DNA from: Bifidobacterium sp. WK012_4_13
Lineage (GTDB): Bacteria; Actinomycetota; Actinomycetes; Actinomycetales; Bifidobacteriaceae
Length of the DNA: 64,000 nucleotides
Direction: 5' to 3'
Assembly (NCBI RefSeq): GCF_041080835.1
Contig: NZ_CP129683.1
Coordinates: 806,001 to 870,000 of the forward strand
Positions 1 through 8,431 of the stretch are shown one piece after another. Numbering within the stretch: the first letter of the stretch is position 1; each line of letters opens with the position of its first letter. Both the position numbers and the translations under genes were made by a program. The notes beneath the pieces are model-generated. The model did no database searches. It worked only from the letters and a program-made list of their open reading frames with translations, and had not been told where the DNA came from.

Positions 1-261
1 GCCATTGTCAAACCGTCGAGAAACGTTGCGATTGTAGTTGCTCAAACGCTTTATCTTTCAAGGCTTACGCGACGACACGCCGTAAGCTGCGCATTACTCC
101 CAAAGGAATGACAGGCCTTGTGAGCGAGTTCCCGCACTCCGCCAATGCGTTGCCTGCATCAAAGCACCATCATCCACTATGCCGTTGCGCAAGATTTGGT
201 GCATTTCGATCCTGACAATACGATTGGATCACATGTCGGCTGCACCGCAGAGGGGGGCGCA
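1..261. other. Upstream non-coding region, no gene supported
   Basis: I see no convincing gene here. An open frame runs in from position 145 ahead of the next gene, but its first 39 residues show no family resemblance. The recognisable protein begins at 262 after a G-rich ribosome-binding-like stretch. The region probably carries the leader and promoter of that gene. Confidence 0.4.
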
Positions 262-927
262 ATGGTCTTCGATTTCAAGAGAGAATGCAAGGACATCTAT
301 CGTCCCAAGACAACGCCGAGCATCATTGATGTTCCGACCATGCGATTCATCATGGTCGATGGCAAGGGTGACCCCAACACGAGCGAGGAGTATCAGGCAG
401 CGGTCGAACTGCTCTATGGACTCTCATACACCATCAAGATGAGCAAGAAGGGCCCGTACCTTCCCGACGGCTATTTCGATTACGTGGTGCCACCGCTCGA
501 AGGACTATGGAGCCTTGACGATGACGGCGAGTTCCGAGGCAACGGTGCGACGATTGCAGACAAGAGCAAGTTCCTGTGGACGGCCATGATACGTCAGCCG
601 GATTTCGTCACGAAGGAAGTGTTCGTGTGGGCCAAGGATGCGCTTGCCAGGAAGAAACCCGAACTCGACTTGGCACAGGTGCGGCTTGCCGACTTCACTG
701 AAGGCCTGTGCGGCCAGGTCATGCACATCGGTGCATACGATGATGAGCCTGCGACCGTGGCTTTGTTGGAAAGCTTCATCAAAGACAACGGATACAAGAC
801 GGAAATGACGGACATTCGCAGACACCACGAAATCTACCTTGGCGACCCACGCAGAACCACACCGGAGAAGCTCAGGACTGTCATCCGCCACCCGATAATA
901 AAACTCATCGAAAGTAAGCAGCTCTGA
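262..927 (+). CDS. GyrI-like small-molecule-binding domain protein
   Basis: This encodes a protein of about 221 residues. The motifs near its start (VPTMRFIMVDGKGDPNTSEEYQ) and the 'KKGPYLPDGYFDYVVPPLEGLW' neighbourhood are typical of the stand-alone GyrI-like/SOUL-fold family. The family binds small hydrophobic or cationic ligands, and some members hydrolyse them. I chose the ATG at 262 because it follows a G-rich stretch and the upstream frame has no homology features. There is no signal peptide or membrane segment, so it should be cytosolic. No operon partner is visible and the ligand is unknown. Confidence 0.75.
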   Translation: MVFDFKRECKDIYRPKTTPSIIDVPTMRFIMVDGKGDPNTSEEYQAAVELLYGLSYTIKMSKKGPYLPDGYFDYVVPPLEGLWSLDDDGEFRGNGATIADKSKFLWTAMIRQPDFVTKEVFVWAKDALARKKPELDLAQVRLADFTEGLCGQVMHIGAYDDEPATVALLESFIKDNGYKTEMTDIRRHHEIYLGDPRRTTPEKLRTVIRHPIIKLIESKQL

Positions 928-945
928 TCCTCATGTCTCGCACCC

Positions 946-962
946 TGAGACGGACTGTCTCA
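946..962 (+). terminator. Short hairpin after GyrI-like gene
   Basis: A perfect 6-bp stem (TGAGAC/GTCTCA) with a 5-nt loop lies 19 bp after the stop of the GyrI-like gene. It has no T-run, so it is only a weak terminator candidate. Confidence 0.3.
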
Positions 963-1100
963 CACTACAAGACTGACCAACCATCGAGCAACAGGCTACG
1001 CTTCAAAGTCATTTCGCAGACACGTTGAACTTTGAAAGTCGGTTTTCACGGAATTGACTCGAAGAATGGCTCAAAACCACACAATCCTTCACGGGCAACA

Positions 1101-1166
1101 GTGCCTAGGCACAACACTAGGCTGTCGGCATGCCTCCTTGACAATCGTTTTCGTGCAACAGAGAAT
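1101..1166 (+). promoter_or_regulatory. Candidate dld promoter with upstream palindrome
   Basis: TTGACA at 1138-1143, a 17-bp spacer and GAGAAT at 1161-1166 form a plausible sigma-70-type promoter about 85 bp ahead of dld. A perfect 12-bp palindrome, GTGCCTAGGCAC, lies just upstream at 1101-1112 and could be an operator. Assignment is by pattern only. Confidence 0.45.
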
Positions 1167-1251
1167 TGCTGCAGACTGCACGCTCAGCAAGCGTTATCCG
1201 TTCAACACCATGACATGCTCGTGATGCTGTGTATTACACGAAAGGTCAGCT

Positions 1252-2970
1252 ATGACGGAGCCGGAACAGACACCGAAGAATTCCAATGAAGTGATCGAAG
1301 CTTTCAAGAAGGTCGTGGGAGCGAAGTTCGTATTGACATCGTCGCGCAGAACCACACCTTTTTCAAAGGGATACCGCTTCGGCGGAGGACCAGTATTCGC
1401 CGTCGTCCGCCCAGCGACCCTGGTTGAAATGTGGAAGACGCTGCAGGTATGTGTGGATAACGATCTCATCGTGATCTGCCAAGCATCGAACACTGGGCTG
1501 ACGGGCGGATCGGGGCCATCGCCAGATCAGCGATATGACCGTCCTGTCGTCATCATCTCGACCCATCGCATCAGCCAGGTATTCCTCATCAACGATGCCC
1601 GAGAAGCCATCTCACTTGCCGGAACTCCATTGACGCATCTGACGGATGTGCTTGCACAGGCGCACCGCGAAACGCACTCCGTGATCGGTTCGACATCGAT
1701 CGGCGCCTCGGTCATCGGCGGCATATCGAACAACTCCGGCGGCAGCCAGATTCGCAAGGGTCCGGCATTCACCCGTGAGGCCATATATGCGCGCGTGAAT
1801 GAGCATGGCAAGGTCGAACTGGTCAATCATCTTGGCATCGCACTCAGGGACGATCCCGAGGCGGCGCTTGACCGCCTGCAGCATGGCAATTGGAAGACCG
1901 ACGATGTCACTGCGCCCCCAGAGGATTCCCACGAGACCGAATATGCCAAGCATCTTCGTGACATCGTGCCCTCCCCCGCCCGTTACAACGCGAACCCGGA
2001 CTACCTCTATGAGGCATCAGGCTCAGCCGGAAAGCTGATGGTGTTCGCGGTACGCACACGCACCTTCCCACTTGAGGTGAATCCGACCATGTTCTACATC
2101 GGCGTCAACGACCCACACGAACTCGAAGCGATCCGCCGGATGTTCCTCGAATCCGATATGCAGCTTCCCATCTCGGGTGAATACATGGGTCGCCTGGCAT
2201 TCGACATGGCAGAGAAATATGGCAAGGACACCTTTATATTCTTGAAGTTCCTCAGTCCCAAGGTTCAGACATTCATGTTCGCCTTCAAGACATGGGTGAA
2301 TGGCATATTCGCCAAGATTCCCGGTTTCGGCCCCACCTTTGCCGACACCGTGTCGCAGGCGTTTTTCAGCATATTCCCCAACCAGTTGCCCAAGCGGATG
2401 ATGCAATACCGCAACCGCTTCGAGCATCATCTGCTGCTGACGGTGAGCGCCGAGCAGAAGGAGCAAAGCGAGCAGATGCTCAAGGACTTCTTCGCCAAGC
2501 CGGAGCACACCGGAGACTTCTTCATATGCACCCCTGAGGAAGCGAAAAGCGCCAACCTGAACCGCTTCGGTGCGGCGAGCGCGGCGACCAGATTCGCAGA
2601 ACTGAAGCGCCGCCACATCGCCGGTCTCATCCCCATCGACGTGGCGCTGCGCCGAGATGACTGGGATTGGCTTGAAGTGTTGCCCAAGGATATCGAAGAC
2701 CAGCTCGTGGCCAAGGCATACTACGGCCATTTCTTCTGCCACGTCATGCATCAGGATTACGTCGCCAGGCAGGGAGTCGATGCCAAGAAGCTCCACGACC
2801 GAATTCAGCAGCTACTCGAGGCGCGCGGTGCGAAGCTGCCCGCCGAGCATAACTATGGCCGCCTGTACCACATGCCACCCGAAATGGAACAGCATTTCAA
2901 GGAACTCGACCCCAGCAACACCTTCAATGCCGGACTTGGCGGCACCTCCACCCGCAAGAACTGGGCATGA
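1252..2970 (+). CDS. dld: Quinone-dependent D-lactate dehydrogenase
   Basis: The 572-residue product matches the length and motifs of E. coli-type Dld, a peripheral membrane FAD enzyme that oxidises D-lactate to pyruvate and passes electrons to quinone. The N-terminal FAD_binding_4 domain (residues about 40-220) includes the 'ASNTGLTGGSGP' nucleotide loop and 'GSTSIGASVIGGISNNSGGS'. The C-terminal Dld membrane-binding domain follows, ending in 'HNYGRLYHMPPEM...DPSNTFNAGLGGTS'. The ATG at 1252 has AAAGG seven bases upstream. The gene stands alone. A respiratory D-lactate oxidase is notable in a presumed fermenter. MurQ, encoded near 60.5 kb, releases D-lactate that this enzyme could consume, though that link is inference. 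Confidence 0.93.
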   Translation: MTEPEQTPKNSNEVIEAFKKVVGAKFVLTSSRRTTPFSKGYRFGGGPVFAVVRPATLVEMWKTLQVCVDNDLIVICQASNTGLTGGSGPSPDQRYDRPVVIISTHRISQVFLINDAREAISLAGTPLTHLTDVLAQAHRETHSVIGSTSIGASVIGGISNNSGGSQIRKGPAFTREAIYARVNEHGKVELVNHLGIALRDDPEAALDRLQHGNWKTDDVTAPPEDSHETEYAKHLRDIVPSPARYNANPDYLYEASGSAGKLMVFAVRTRTFPLEVNPTMFYIGVNDPHELEAIRRMFLESDMQLPISGEYMGRLAFDMAEKYGKDTFIFLKFLSPKVQTFMFAFKTWVNGIFAKIPGFGPTFADTVSQAFFSIFPNQLPKRMMQYRNRFEHHLLLTVSAEQKEQSEQMLKDFFAKPEHTGDFFICTPEEAKSANLNRFGAASAATRFAELKRRHIAGLIPIDVALRRDDWDWLEVLPKDIEDQLVAKAYYGHFFCHVMHQDYVARQGVDAKKLHDRIQQLLEARGAKLPAEHNYGRLYHMPPEMEQHFKELDPSNTFNAGLGGTSTRKNWA

Positions 2971-3117
2971 TGCGCGTTCCACGGACACGTTGCGCTTCCA
3001 AAGTCACTTCGTAGACAGCCTGTGCCTTGTAACTCGCATGTTCGCTGATGCAGGCCATAAGGCGGATTGCAAGGCACGCGCCATGGAATGCGCCAAGGAG
3101 CGCGCCCAAGTGAACAT

Positions 3118-3621
3118 TCACTCACCGAGATAGGCGCTATGCAGGGTTGCGATGTCGAGCTTGCCCATCTTCATCAGTGCATCCATCACCCGCTTCGCGG
3201 CTTCGCTGTGTGGATCGTCGATCCAGTCGGGCAGCTCGCTTGGCGATATCTGCCACGACACACCGTATCTGTCCTTGAGCCATCCGCACACCTGTGCAGT
3301 CTTATCTCCACCCTCCCCGAGCTTCTCCCAGTAGTGGTCAATTTCATCCTGCGAATCACAATTGACCACGAACGACACTGCCTCGCTGAACTTGAATTCA
3401 GGACCGCCATTCAAGGCCATGAATTCCATGCCATTGAGACTGAATTCGACTGTCAGCACCGAATATGGCGGTTTGCCGTGCACTTCCTGACCTGAATTCG
3501 TATAATATTGCGTTCGCTTGATCTGCGAATCCTTGAATATCGAAGTATAGAACTTCGCTGCTTCCTCAGCCTGATCGTCAAACCACAGACAGGCCTGCAT
3601 CGTTGCAATCTTGCCGGTCAT
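3118..3621 (-). CDS. VOC-family (PhnB/YjdN-like) protein
   Basis: A 167-residue cytosolic protein of the glyoxalase/VOC superfamily, PhnB-like ('3-demethylubiquinone-9 methyltransferase domain') subgroup. Evidence includes the opening 'ATMQACLWFDDQAEEAAKFYTSIF', the central 'EFSLNGMEFMALNGGPEFKFSEAVSFVV' region and the 'GWLKDRYGVSWQISP' signature. Despite the old domain name these proteins are not methyltransferases and their substrates are mostly unknown. Two ATGs lie in tandem. The second (3621) is better spaced from the upstream GAGGGG. The gene is convergent with dld and ends about 150 bp from it. Confidence 0.85.
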   Translation of the reverse strand: MTGKIATMQACLWFDDQAEEAAKFYTSIFKDSQIKRTQYYTNSGQEVHGKPPYSVLTVEFSLNGMEFMALNGGPEFKFSEAVSFVVNCDSQDEIDHYWEKLGEGGDKTAQVCGWLKDRYGVSWQISPSELPDWIDDPHSEAAKRVMDALMKMGKLDIATLHSAYLGE

Positions 3622-3793
3622 CATGACCCCTCACTGTGTTGTGCATGTCTTCGCACCAATGTGATCCATCAACAATTACTCGCCGTGAGCGCATCTGCGC
3701 CCACTCCCCGTAGCAGAGAATCCGCGGTTGGTATCGCGTACAGGCAATGATATCGGAATGCCATATGCCTTGCATCCTCCGAGAGAAAACATC

Positions 3794-4495
3794 TCACACG
3801 ATCCGGCGGTCGGCAGCCCATCGTGCCAGCTCGTTGCGATTGGATAGCTGCAGCTTTCGAAGCACCTTCGACACGTGCGTTTCCACGGTCTTCACGGATA
3901 TGAACAGCTCCGCCGCGGTTTCCCTGTATGTATATCCTCGTGCGATCAAACGCATGACTTCTTGCTCCCTGGCAGACAGCGAATTGAGCTCATCGTCATC
4001 ATCGATGCTGTTCGACTGGCCTGGCATCGTCTGGAAGGTCGAGAGCACAAAACCCGCCAGCTTGGGCGAGAACACGGCATAGCCCTCGTGAACCTGTCGG
4101 ATCGACGACACCAGATCGTTGCCAGACACGGTTTTCGTCACATAGCCTTGAGCCCCGGCTCGAATCACCGCACCGACATCCTGCGGCGAATCAGAGACGG
4201 ACAGTGCAAGGAACACTGACTTTGGCGAACGATGCTGGGATTTCACCAGAATCTCCGCACCGCCGCCACCAGCCCCTCCCGGAACATGAACGTCCAGCAA
4301 GACCACGTCAGGCTGACTTTCGGCAATCATCGCCTCGGCACCCTCGACGTCGGCAGCCTGCGCGACGATGTCGAAGAAAGGTCGCAGGGTTGAAATGACG
4401 CCGATCCTGAACATTTCATGGTCGTCAACGACTGCCACACGAATTCTCGCTGCATCGCGCGGCGCCTGACCTTGACTCTCTTGCATCATATTCAC
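3794..4495 (-). CDS. NarL/LuxR-family response regulator
   Basis: A 233-residue two-component regulator. The receiver domain (about residues 18-135) has the acidic pair 'VVDDHE' and the phospho-acceptor Asp in 'VVLLDVHVPG'. The C-terminal LuxR helix-turn-helix starts at 'LSAREQEVMRLIARGYTYRETA' and continues through 'VKTVETHVSKVLRKL'. The start is GTG, and it overlaps the stop of the upstream kinase by four bases (GTGA), so the two are translationally coupled. It should bind DNA after phosphorylation by that kinase. By analogy with other PspC/LiaSR-like systems its targets probably include the divergent PspC gene at 6113, which is inference. Confidence 0.9.
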   Translation of the reverse strand: MNMMQESQGQAPRDAARIRVAVVDDHEMFRIGVISTLRPFFDIVAQAADVEGAEAMIAESQPDVVLLDVHVPGGAGGGGAEILVKSQHRSPKSVFLALSVSDSPQDVGAVIRAGAQGYVTKTVSGNDLVSSIRQVHEGYAVFSPKLAGFVLSTFQTMPGQSNSIDDDDELNSLSAREQEVMRLIARGYTYRETAAELFISVKTVETHVSKVLRKLQLSNRNELARWAADRRIV

Positions 4496-5997
4496 GCCTG
4501 CGACTCCTCTGCTCGATCTTCGTTCTCCACATGATCCCTATGCCGTTCGGCGTTGACTGCAGAATCGCTCCCGTCATGAAGATGCGGAGAAGACTGTGCG
4601 GAAGACTGCCCAGAGGAATGACCGGAATGCTGCCGGCCCTTCGTCTGCCTCTGGTTGTCAAAGACCGGCTTGAGAGGCATCCACATGCGTACCTCAGTCC
4701 CCCAGTGTGGTCTCGACACTATATCCACCCTGCCACCCCTGCGCTGCAATCTGCCGACGATCGATTCACGTATGCCAAGCCTATCGTCTGGAATGGTCTG
4801 CACGTCAAAGCCTTCTCCATGATCGCGCACGAACACTTCGATGGCATCATCATGGGCTTCGCTGTAGACGGATATTGGCTCTCCCCCATGCTTGGCGGCG
4901 TTAAGCAATGCCTGACGGGTGGCATCCAGCAGGGCTTCGCTTTGCTTTGACGGCTGCGCATCGGAGACGGTGACCACCTCGATGGCTTTTCTCTGCCCGA
5001 CTTCGATTTCGGCTGCAATGTCCCGTATGCCGGAGCTGACCGAGCGGTCGGCAGGAGTCCTGTCCTGATACAGCCAATCTCTCAGCGAACGTTCCTGCGA
5101 GCGCGCGAGCGTCGAAACGACAGCTGGTTCGCCTGAATGAAGCTGAATCAAAGCAAGCGTCTGCAATACGCCATCATGCAGATGAGCCGTCATGTCCGCG
5201 CGTTCCTCCTCACGCTCCTTCAAGGCACGCTCGGCGCTGAGATTCTGCACCATCGAATTCGCCCAAGGCACCAGGGCCGCCACCACCCCGATAAGCAGCA
5301 GTGCGGCGATGAACAACACCTGCGATGCCTGCATGAATGGATAGGAGGCAAAGGCATATGCGACAAGCGCGGCAAGCATCAATGCGATGGCGACGATCAT
5401 CCGAATCAGACTGTTGCCGTCTATTTGGAGCCACGCGATTGCCATGCCACTGGCTGTGAGCAGCACGGGAACGATGACGTTCACGGGCATTCCTCGCATG
5501 CCAAGCGAAAAGCCGAAGCACGCCAGCACGACGCTGCAGGCAAGGATGGTGAGCGGCATGGGCGTGCGGCCAAGGATATGAAGCAGCCCCTCGGACCGTT
5601 CAGTTGCTGGACGCAGCTGGGAATCTCCGTTGGAAAGGGGCATGTCCCGCTGCCGTTGCGCATAAGGAGCCCGTTTCTTCGAATTCTGCGGACGAACAAT
5701 CTGTGGACGAACACAGATGGCAAGCAACACATATGCGACCAGTCCAGCTCCAAAGAATGGGATCAAGGCGAGCGCAACCAGTCGTACGAGCCATGTCTGC
5801 ATGCCAAGATGCTGTGCCACCCCTCGGCAGACGCCACTGATCATTCTGCCCTGTCTTGGTCTGCGCAGTGGATGGCGCGCAGGCAGAAGCGGCGGAACGG
5901 CTGCATAGGAGTCCTCGGCAGAAGAGGAATCCTGCCAAGGTGGCTGTTCTGACTGCCATGTCTGCTCTGAATCTGGTGCGATACCCATATATGCCAT
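4492..5997 (-). CDS. PspC-domain sensor histidine kinase
   Basis: A membrane histidine kinase of about 501 residues. An N-terminal PspC domain ('GRMISGVCRGVAQHLGMQTWLVRL' region) is followed by several hydrophobic helices. A HisKA_3-type dimerisation helix carries the likely phospho-acceptor His in 'AHLHDGVLQTLALIQ', and a HATPase domain has an N-box 'ALLNAAKHGG' and G-box 'DHGEGFD'. I start it at the ATG at 5997. A longer open frame upstream would run into the divergent gene's promoter and coding region and looks non-coding. PspC-kinases of this architecture occur in Actinobacteria and are thought to sense envelope stress. The extreme C terminus is His/Ser/Gln-rich and low in complexity. Confidence 0.88.
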   Translation of the reverse strand: MAYMGIAPDSEQTWQSEQPPWQDSSSAEDSYAAVPPLLPARHPLRRPRQGRMISGVCRGVAQHLGMQTWLVRLVALALIPFFGAGLVAYVLLAICVRPQIVRPQNSKKRAPYAQRQRDMPLSNGDSQLRPATERSEGLLHILGRTPMPLTILACSVVLACFGFSLGMRGMPVNVIVPVLLTASGMAIAWLQIDGNSLIRMIVAIALMLAALVAYAFASYPFMQASQVLFIAALLLIGVVAALVPWANSMVQNLSAERALKEREEERADMTAHLHDGVLQTLALIQLHSGEPAVVSTLARSQERSLRDWLYQDRTPADRSVSSGIRDIAAEIEVGQRKAIEVVTVSDAQPSKQSEALLDATRQALLNAAKHGGEPISVYSEAHDDAIEVFVRDHGEGFDVQTIPDDRLGIRESIVGRLQRRGGRVDIVSRPHWGTEVRMWMPLKPVFDNQRQTKGRQHSGHSSGQSSAQSSPHLHDGSDSAVNAERHRDHVENEDRAEESQA

Positions 5998-6112
5998 TAT
6001 TGTCTGCAATGCGATTCCTTGCCGACATTCAGGCCGCATATGGGAAGGAATCAGGGATAAATCAGGGTGTTCCCCGAGGTGTTTCGCACAAAGGGCTTGG
6101 TGTAATGGAAGC

Positions 6113-7657
6113 ATGAACAATACACAGATGAACGGGCCGACGCCGCCAAGTGCGGAATCTCGGTTCTTTGCATGGATACGAGAGAGCGGCATCGAACGCT
6201 CCGACGACCGTTGGATTGCCGGTGTCGGCAGCGGTCTGGCAGTCAGAATCGGATGGGATGTCGTGCTCGTCAGGGTTCTATTCATTGTCTCGACGCTCTG
6301 CTTCGGCATCGGAGCTGCAGTATATGGATTGATGTGGTTCCTCATTCCCGACCGCCGCAGCAATGCGATTCTTCTTGAGGAACTGATTGCCGGTCGGTGG
6401 GATTGGAGCTGTGTCGGAGTATTCCTCTGCATCTTGGTGGCGATGATCTTTCCAGGTGCCGGACTGTTCATCCTCACGCTGTCCTTCCTTGGGGTCTTCC
6501 TGATGATGCTGTGGAGCAGGAACAGAAGATATCAGGCAGAGCAAGGTCAGCCCGGACACATGCCCCCACCTGCCGAAGGGCAGCAGAAAGCGGCTCGTCC
6601 ATCGCAGTCACCGTTCCAGTCGCAGGACGATTCCCAACCGCTGGGTTCTTCACAGCGCGATGTTCCAGAACAAGGCGATGCGGCTGCAAACTCTTCGCAT
6701 CAAGCGACGCAGCCAAGCTTTAGACGGCCGAACTTCGCTGATTCCGCGAACACGCACTATGCGCCCCACTCCACGGCGCAGGCTGGGATGCATGCCCCTC
6801 AGCCGTATCAATACCGGCCTCGAACCATCCATCCACGCCGCAGGCCCGCCGGACCCATAGTCGTGAGCATGCTTGTCGGGCTGATGCTGCTTGTGGGGGC
6901 AGGACTGTTTCTCTATGCAGGTCTCAGTGGCTTAAGCACGGAACAGACCTTGAACATGGCGACCATATGGTCCTGCGCGAATGTCATTGTCCTCGGAGCT
7001 GCGCTGGTGATCCTCGGCGGTTCGGGCAGGCGTTCAGGAGGCTTGATTCCGTTTGCCATTCTTGGACTGCTGCTGAGCTTCATCCTGGTCGCGACTTCGG
7101 TGGGATTCGGATATGCAAGCACCGCTTCGCATGAGAGGACGAGCGGTTTCGAGCGTATCCCCGTGCATTCGCATGTCAGCTTCGGCTCGACTCCGAGCGA
7201 CATGCAACGCTATTCTCGGGGCATGCTTCTTGACGCAAGTAACGCAACCCGCGGCGCAGGCGACGACAGTCGCACCGCAACCATCGACCTGAGCGAATAC
7301 GAACGCGATAACGGCAAGCACACCATAACGAGGGACGACGGTTCTAAGGTCGAATCCTCCTGCCCGACGGGAAAGATCTCTTTCAGCTTCGTAGAGACGA
7401 AAGCCACGATCATCATGCCTAAGCACTGCGCATACAGCGTCAATAACTACGGCGTCACCAATACTTCACGGGCGAACATGGGAGGAACCTTCCTGTTTCT
7501 CGGCGACTCGAAGGGAGTGATTTCGTTGCAGCACTGGTTCACTATGGCCGACAATGCGCCAGACGCAACCCTGCCGAAGGATCTCGCCAATGAGACGCTA
7601 CTCATCGAGGTCCCCTCGATGCTTGATGGCGAGCTGTCCGTCATCTACGCGCAATGA
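6113..7657 (+). CDS. PspC-domain membrane protein
   Basis: A 514-residue membrane protein divergently transcribed from the PspC-kinase operon. Residues about 25-80 form a PspC domain ('DDRWIAGVGSGLAVRIGWDVVLVRVLF') with adjacent hydrophobic helices. A Pro/Gln/Ser-rich cytosolic linker (about 140-240) precedes three more predicted membrane helices (about 245-335) and a C-terminal domain of about 180 residues, probably outside the cell and resembling LiaF-type C-terminal beta domains. It may be an accessory partner or target of the adjacent kinase and regulator. Partnership is inferred from the divergent arrangement and shared PspC domain. Confidence 0.8.
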   Translation: MNNTQMNGPTPPSAESRFFAWIRESGIERSDDRWIAGVGSGLAVRIGWDVVLVRVLFIVSTLCFGIGAAVYGLMWFLIPDRRSNAILLEELIAGRWDWSCVGVFLCILVAMIFPGAGLFILTLSFLGVFLMMLWSRNRRYQAEQGQPGHMPPPAEGQQKAARPSQSPFQSQDDSQPLGSSQRDVPEQGDAAANSSHQATQPSFRRPNFADSANTHYAPHSTAQAGMHAPQPYQYRPRTIHPRRRPAGPIVVSMLVGLMLLVGAGLFLYAGLSGLSTEQTLNMATIWSCANVIVLGAALVILGGSGRRSGGLIPFAILGLLLSFILVATSVGFGYASTASHERTSGFERIPVHSHVSFGSTPSDMQRYSRGMLLDASNATRGAGDDSRTATIDLSEYERDNGKHTITRDDGSKVESSCPTGKISFSFVETKATIIMPKHCAYSVNNYGVTNTSRANMGGTFLFLGDSKGVISLQHWFTMADNAPDATLPKDLANETLLIEVPSMLDGELSVIYAQ

Positions 7658-7660
7658 ATC

Positions 7661-7730
7661 TCACGAAGAGACACGAAGAGACACGAAGAGACACGGCGAA
7701 ACACGGCGAAACACAGCGGAACACGACGAA
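7661..7730. repeat. Seven-unit 10-bp tandem repeat
   Basis: Seven head-to-tail 10-bp units follow the stop of the PspC gene by three bases. The units read TCACGAAGAG, ACACGAAGAG (twice), ACACGGCGAA (twice), ACACAGCGGA and ACACGACGAA. The array separates the PspC gene from the small membrane protein at 7769. All units share ACAC or CACG at the same phase, about one helical turn apart. Confidence 0.85.
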
Positions 7731-7768
7731 CAGCGCAAAGGCGAACAGCACAAAGCTAAGGAAAGAAT

Positions 7769-8431
7769 ATGACGAACAATGACAATCAACACGCCAAGGA
7801 CATAGACAATGACAGGCACGAGGGCAGCATAGGCGATGAACGCACAGCCGGGCAGGCCAACGATTCGTCTGACACCCAGCCCATAGGCCGGCTCGCCAGC
7901 GAATCTGACACCTCATACGACGACCGACAGAACGACATCACCTTCAGAATCAGCACAGTCACAGCCGAAGAAGACACAGCCGAAGAAGATACAGTCAAAG
8001 AAAACACGGTCAAAGCTGCCGCAGACAAAGACGCCACAGCCAATGAGGAGAAGACGCGGCCCACGCAAGAGCAGGATGCGGCAGAGCCCATGCGCGCGAA
8101 TCCCTTGGATGCCGACCCATCGCATGCGCAGGATGTGCCGCTCTATGCAAGCATCGCCTCAGAGGGAGAGGAACGGGACGCTTACGGCAATAGGATCATA
8201 CATAAGAAGGGCGCGAGCGCGCCTACCATCGTTCTAGGATCGATACTCATCGTGTGCGGAGTGCTTGGCCTGCTGACCAGCTCGTATTGGGCGCCCCTGA
8301 ACATGGTCGCATCGCTGGGCATCGATTGGAGGATCGTAGCTGCAATCGCATTCGCGGCCGTCGGCGGCATACTGCTGCTTTCCTCCCTTTCGTGGCTCAT
8401 CAGCACAGCAATCCACCATTTCATCCGGTGA
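7769..8431 (+). CDS. Hypothetical membrane protein, acidic N-terminal region
   Basis: I do not recognise a named family. The 220-residue product has a long polar and acidic N-terminal part (about residues 1-140) containing degenerate 'AEEDTVKEN'-type repeats. Two C-terminal hydrophobic helices follow ('TIVLGSILIVCGVLGLLTSSYW' region and 'IVAAIAFAAVGGILLLSSLSWL'). It is co-directional with the PspC gene, 111 bp downstream across the 10-bp repeat array, and 'AAGGAAAG' precedes its ATG. It may belong to the same envelope module. Its last 11 bases overlap tail-to-tail with the DUF2142 gene. Confidence 0.7.
   Translation: MTNNDNQHAKDIDNDRHEGSIGDERTAGQANDSSDTQPIGRLASESDTSYDDRQNDITFRISTVTAEEDTAEEDTVKENTVKAAADKDATANEEKTRPTQEQDAAEPMRANPLDADPSHAQDVPLYASIASEGEERDAYGNRIIHKKGASAPTIVLGSILIVCGVLGLLTSSYWAPLNMVASLGIDWRIVAAIAFAAVGGILLLSSLSWLISTAIHHFIR

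Noticed and set aside
2023..2796. Minus-strand frame of 257 codons inside dld
   Set aside because: Fully antisense to the conserved Dld membrane-binding domain and compositionally odd.
5137..5952. Plus-strand frame of 271 codons opposite the PspC-kinase
   Set aside because: Rich in Cys, His and Gln with no family pattern; it mirrors the kinase gene.
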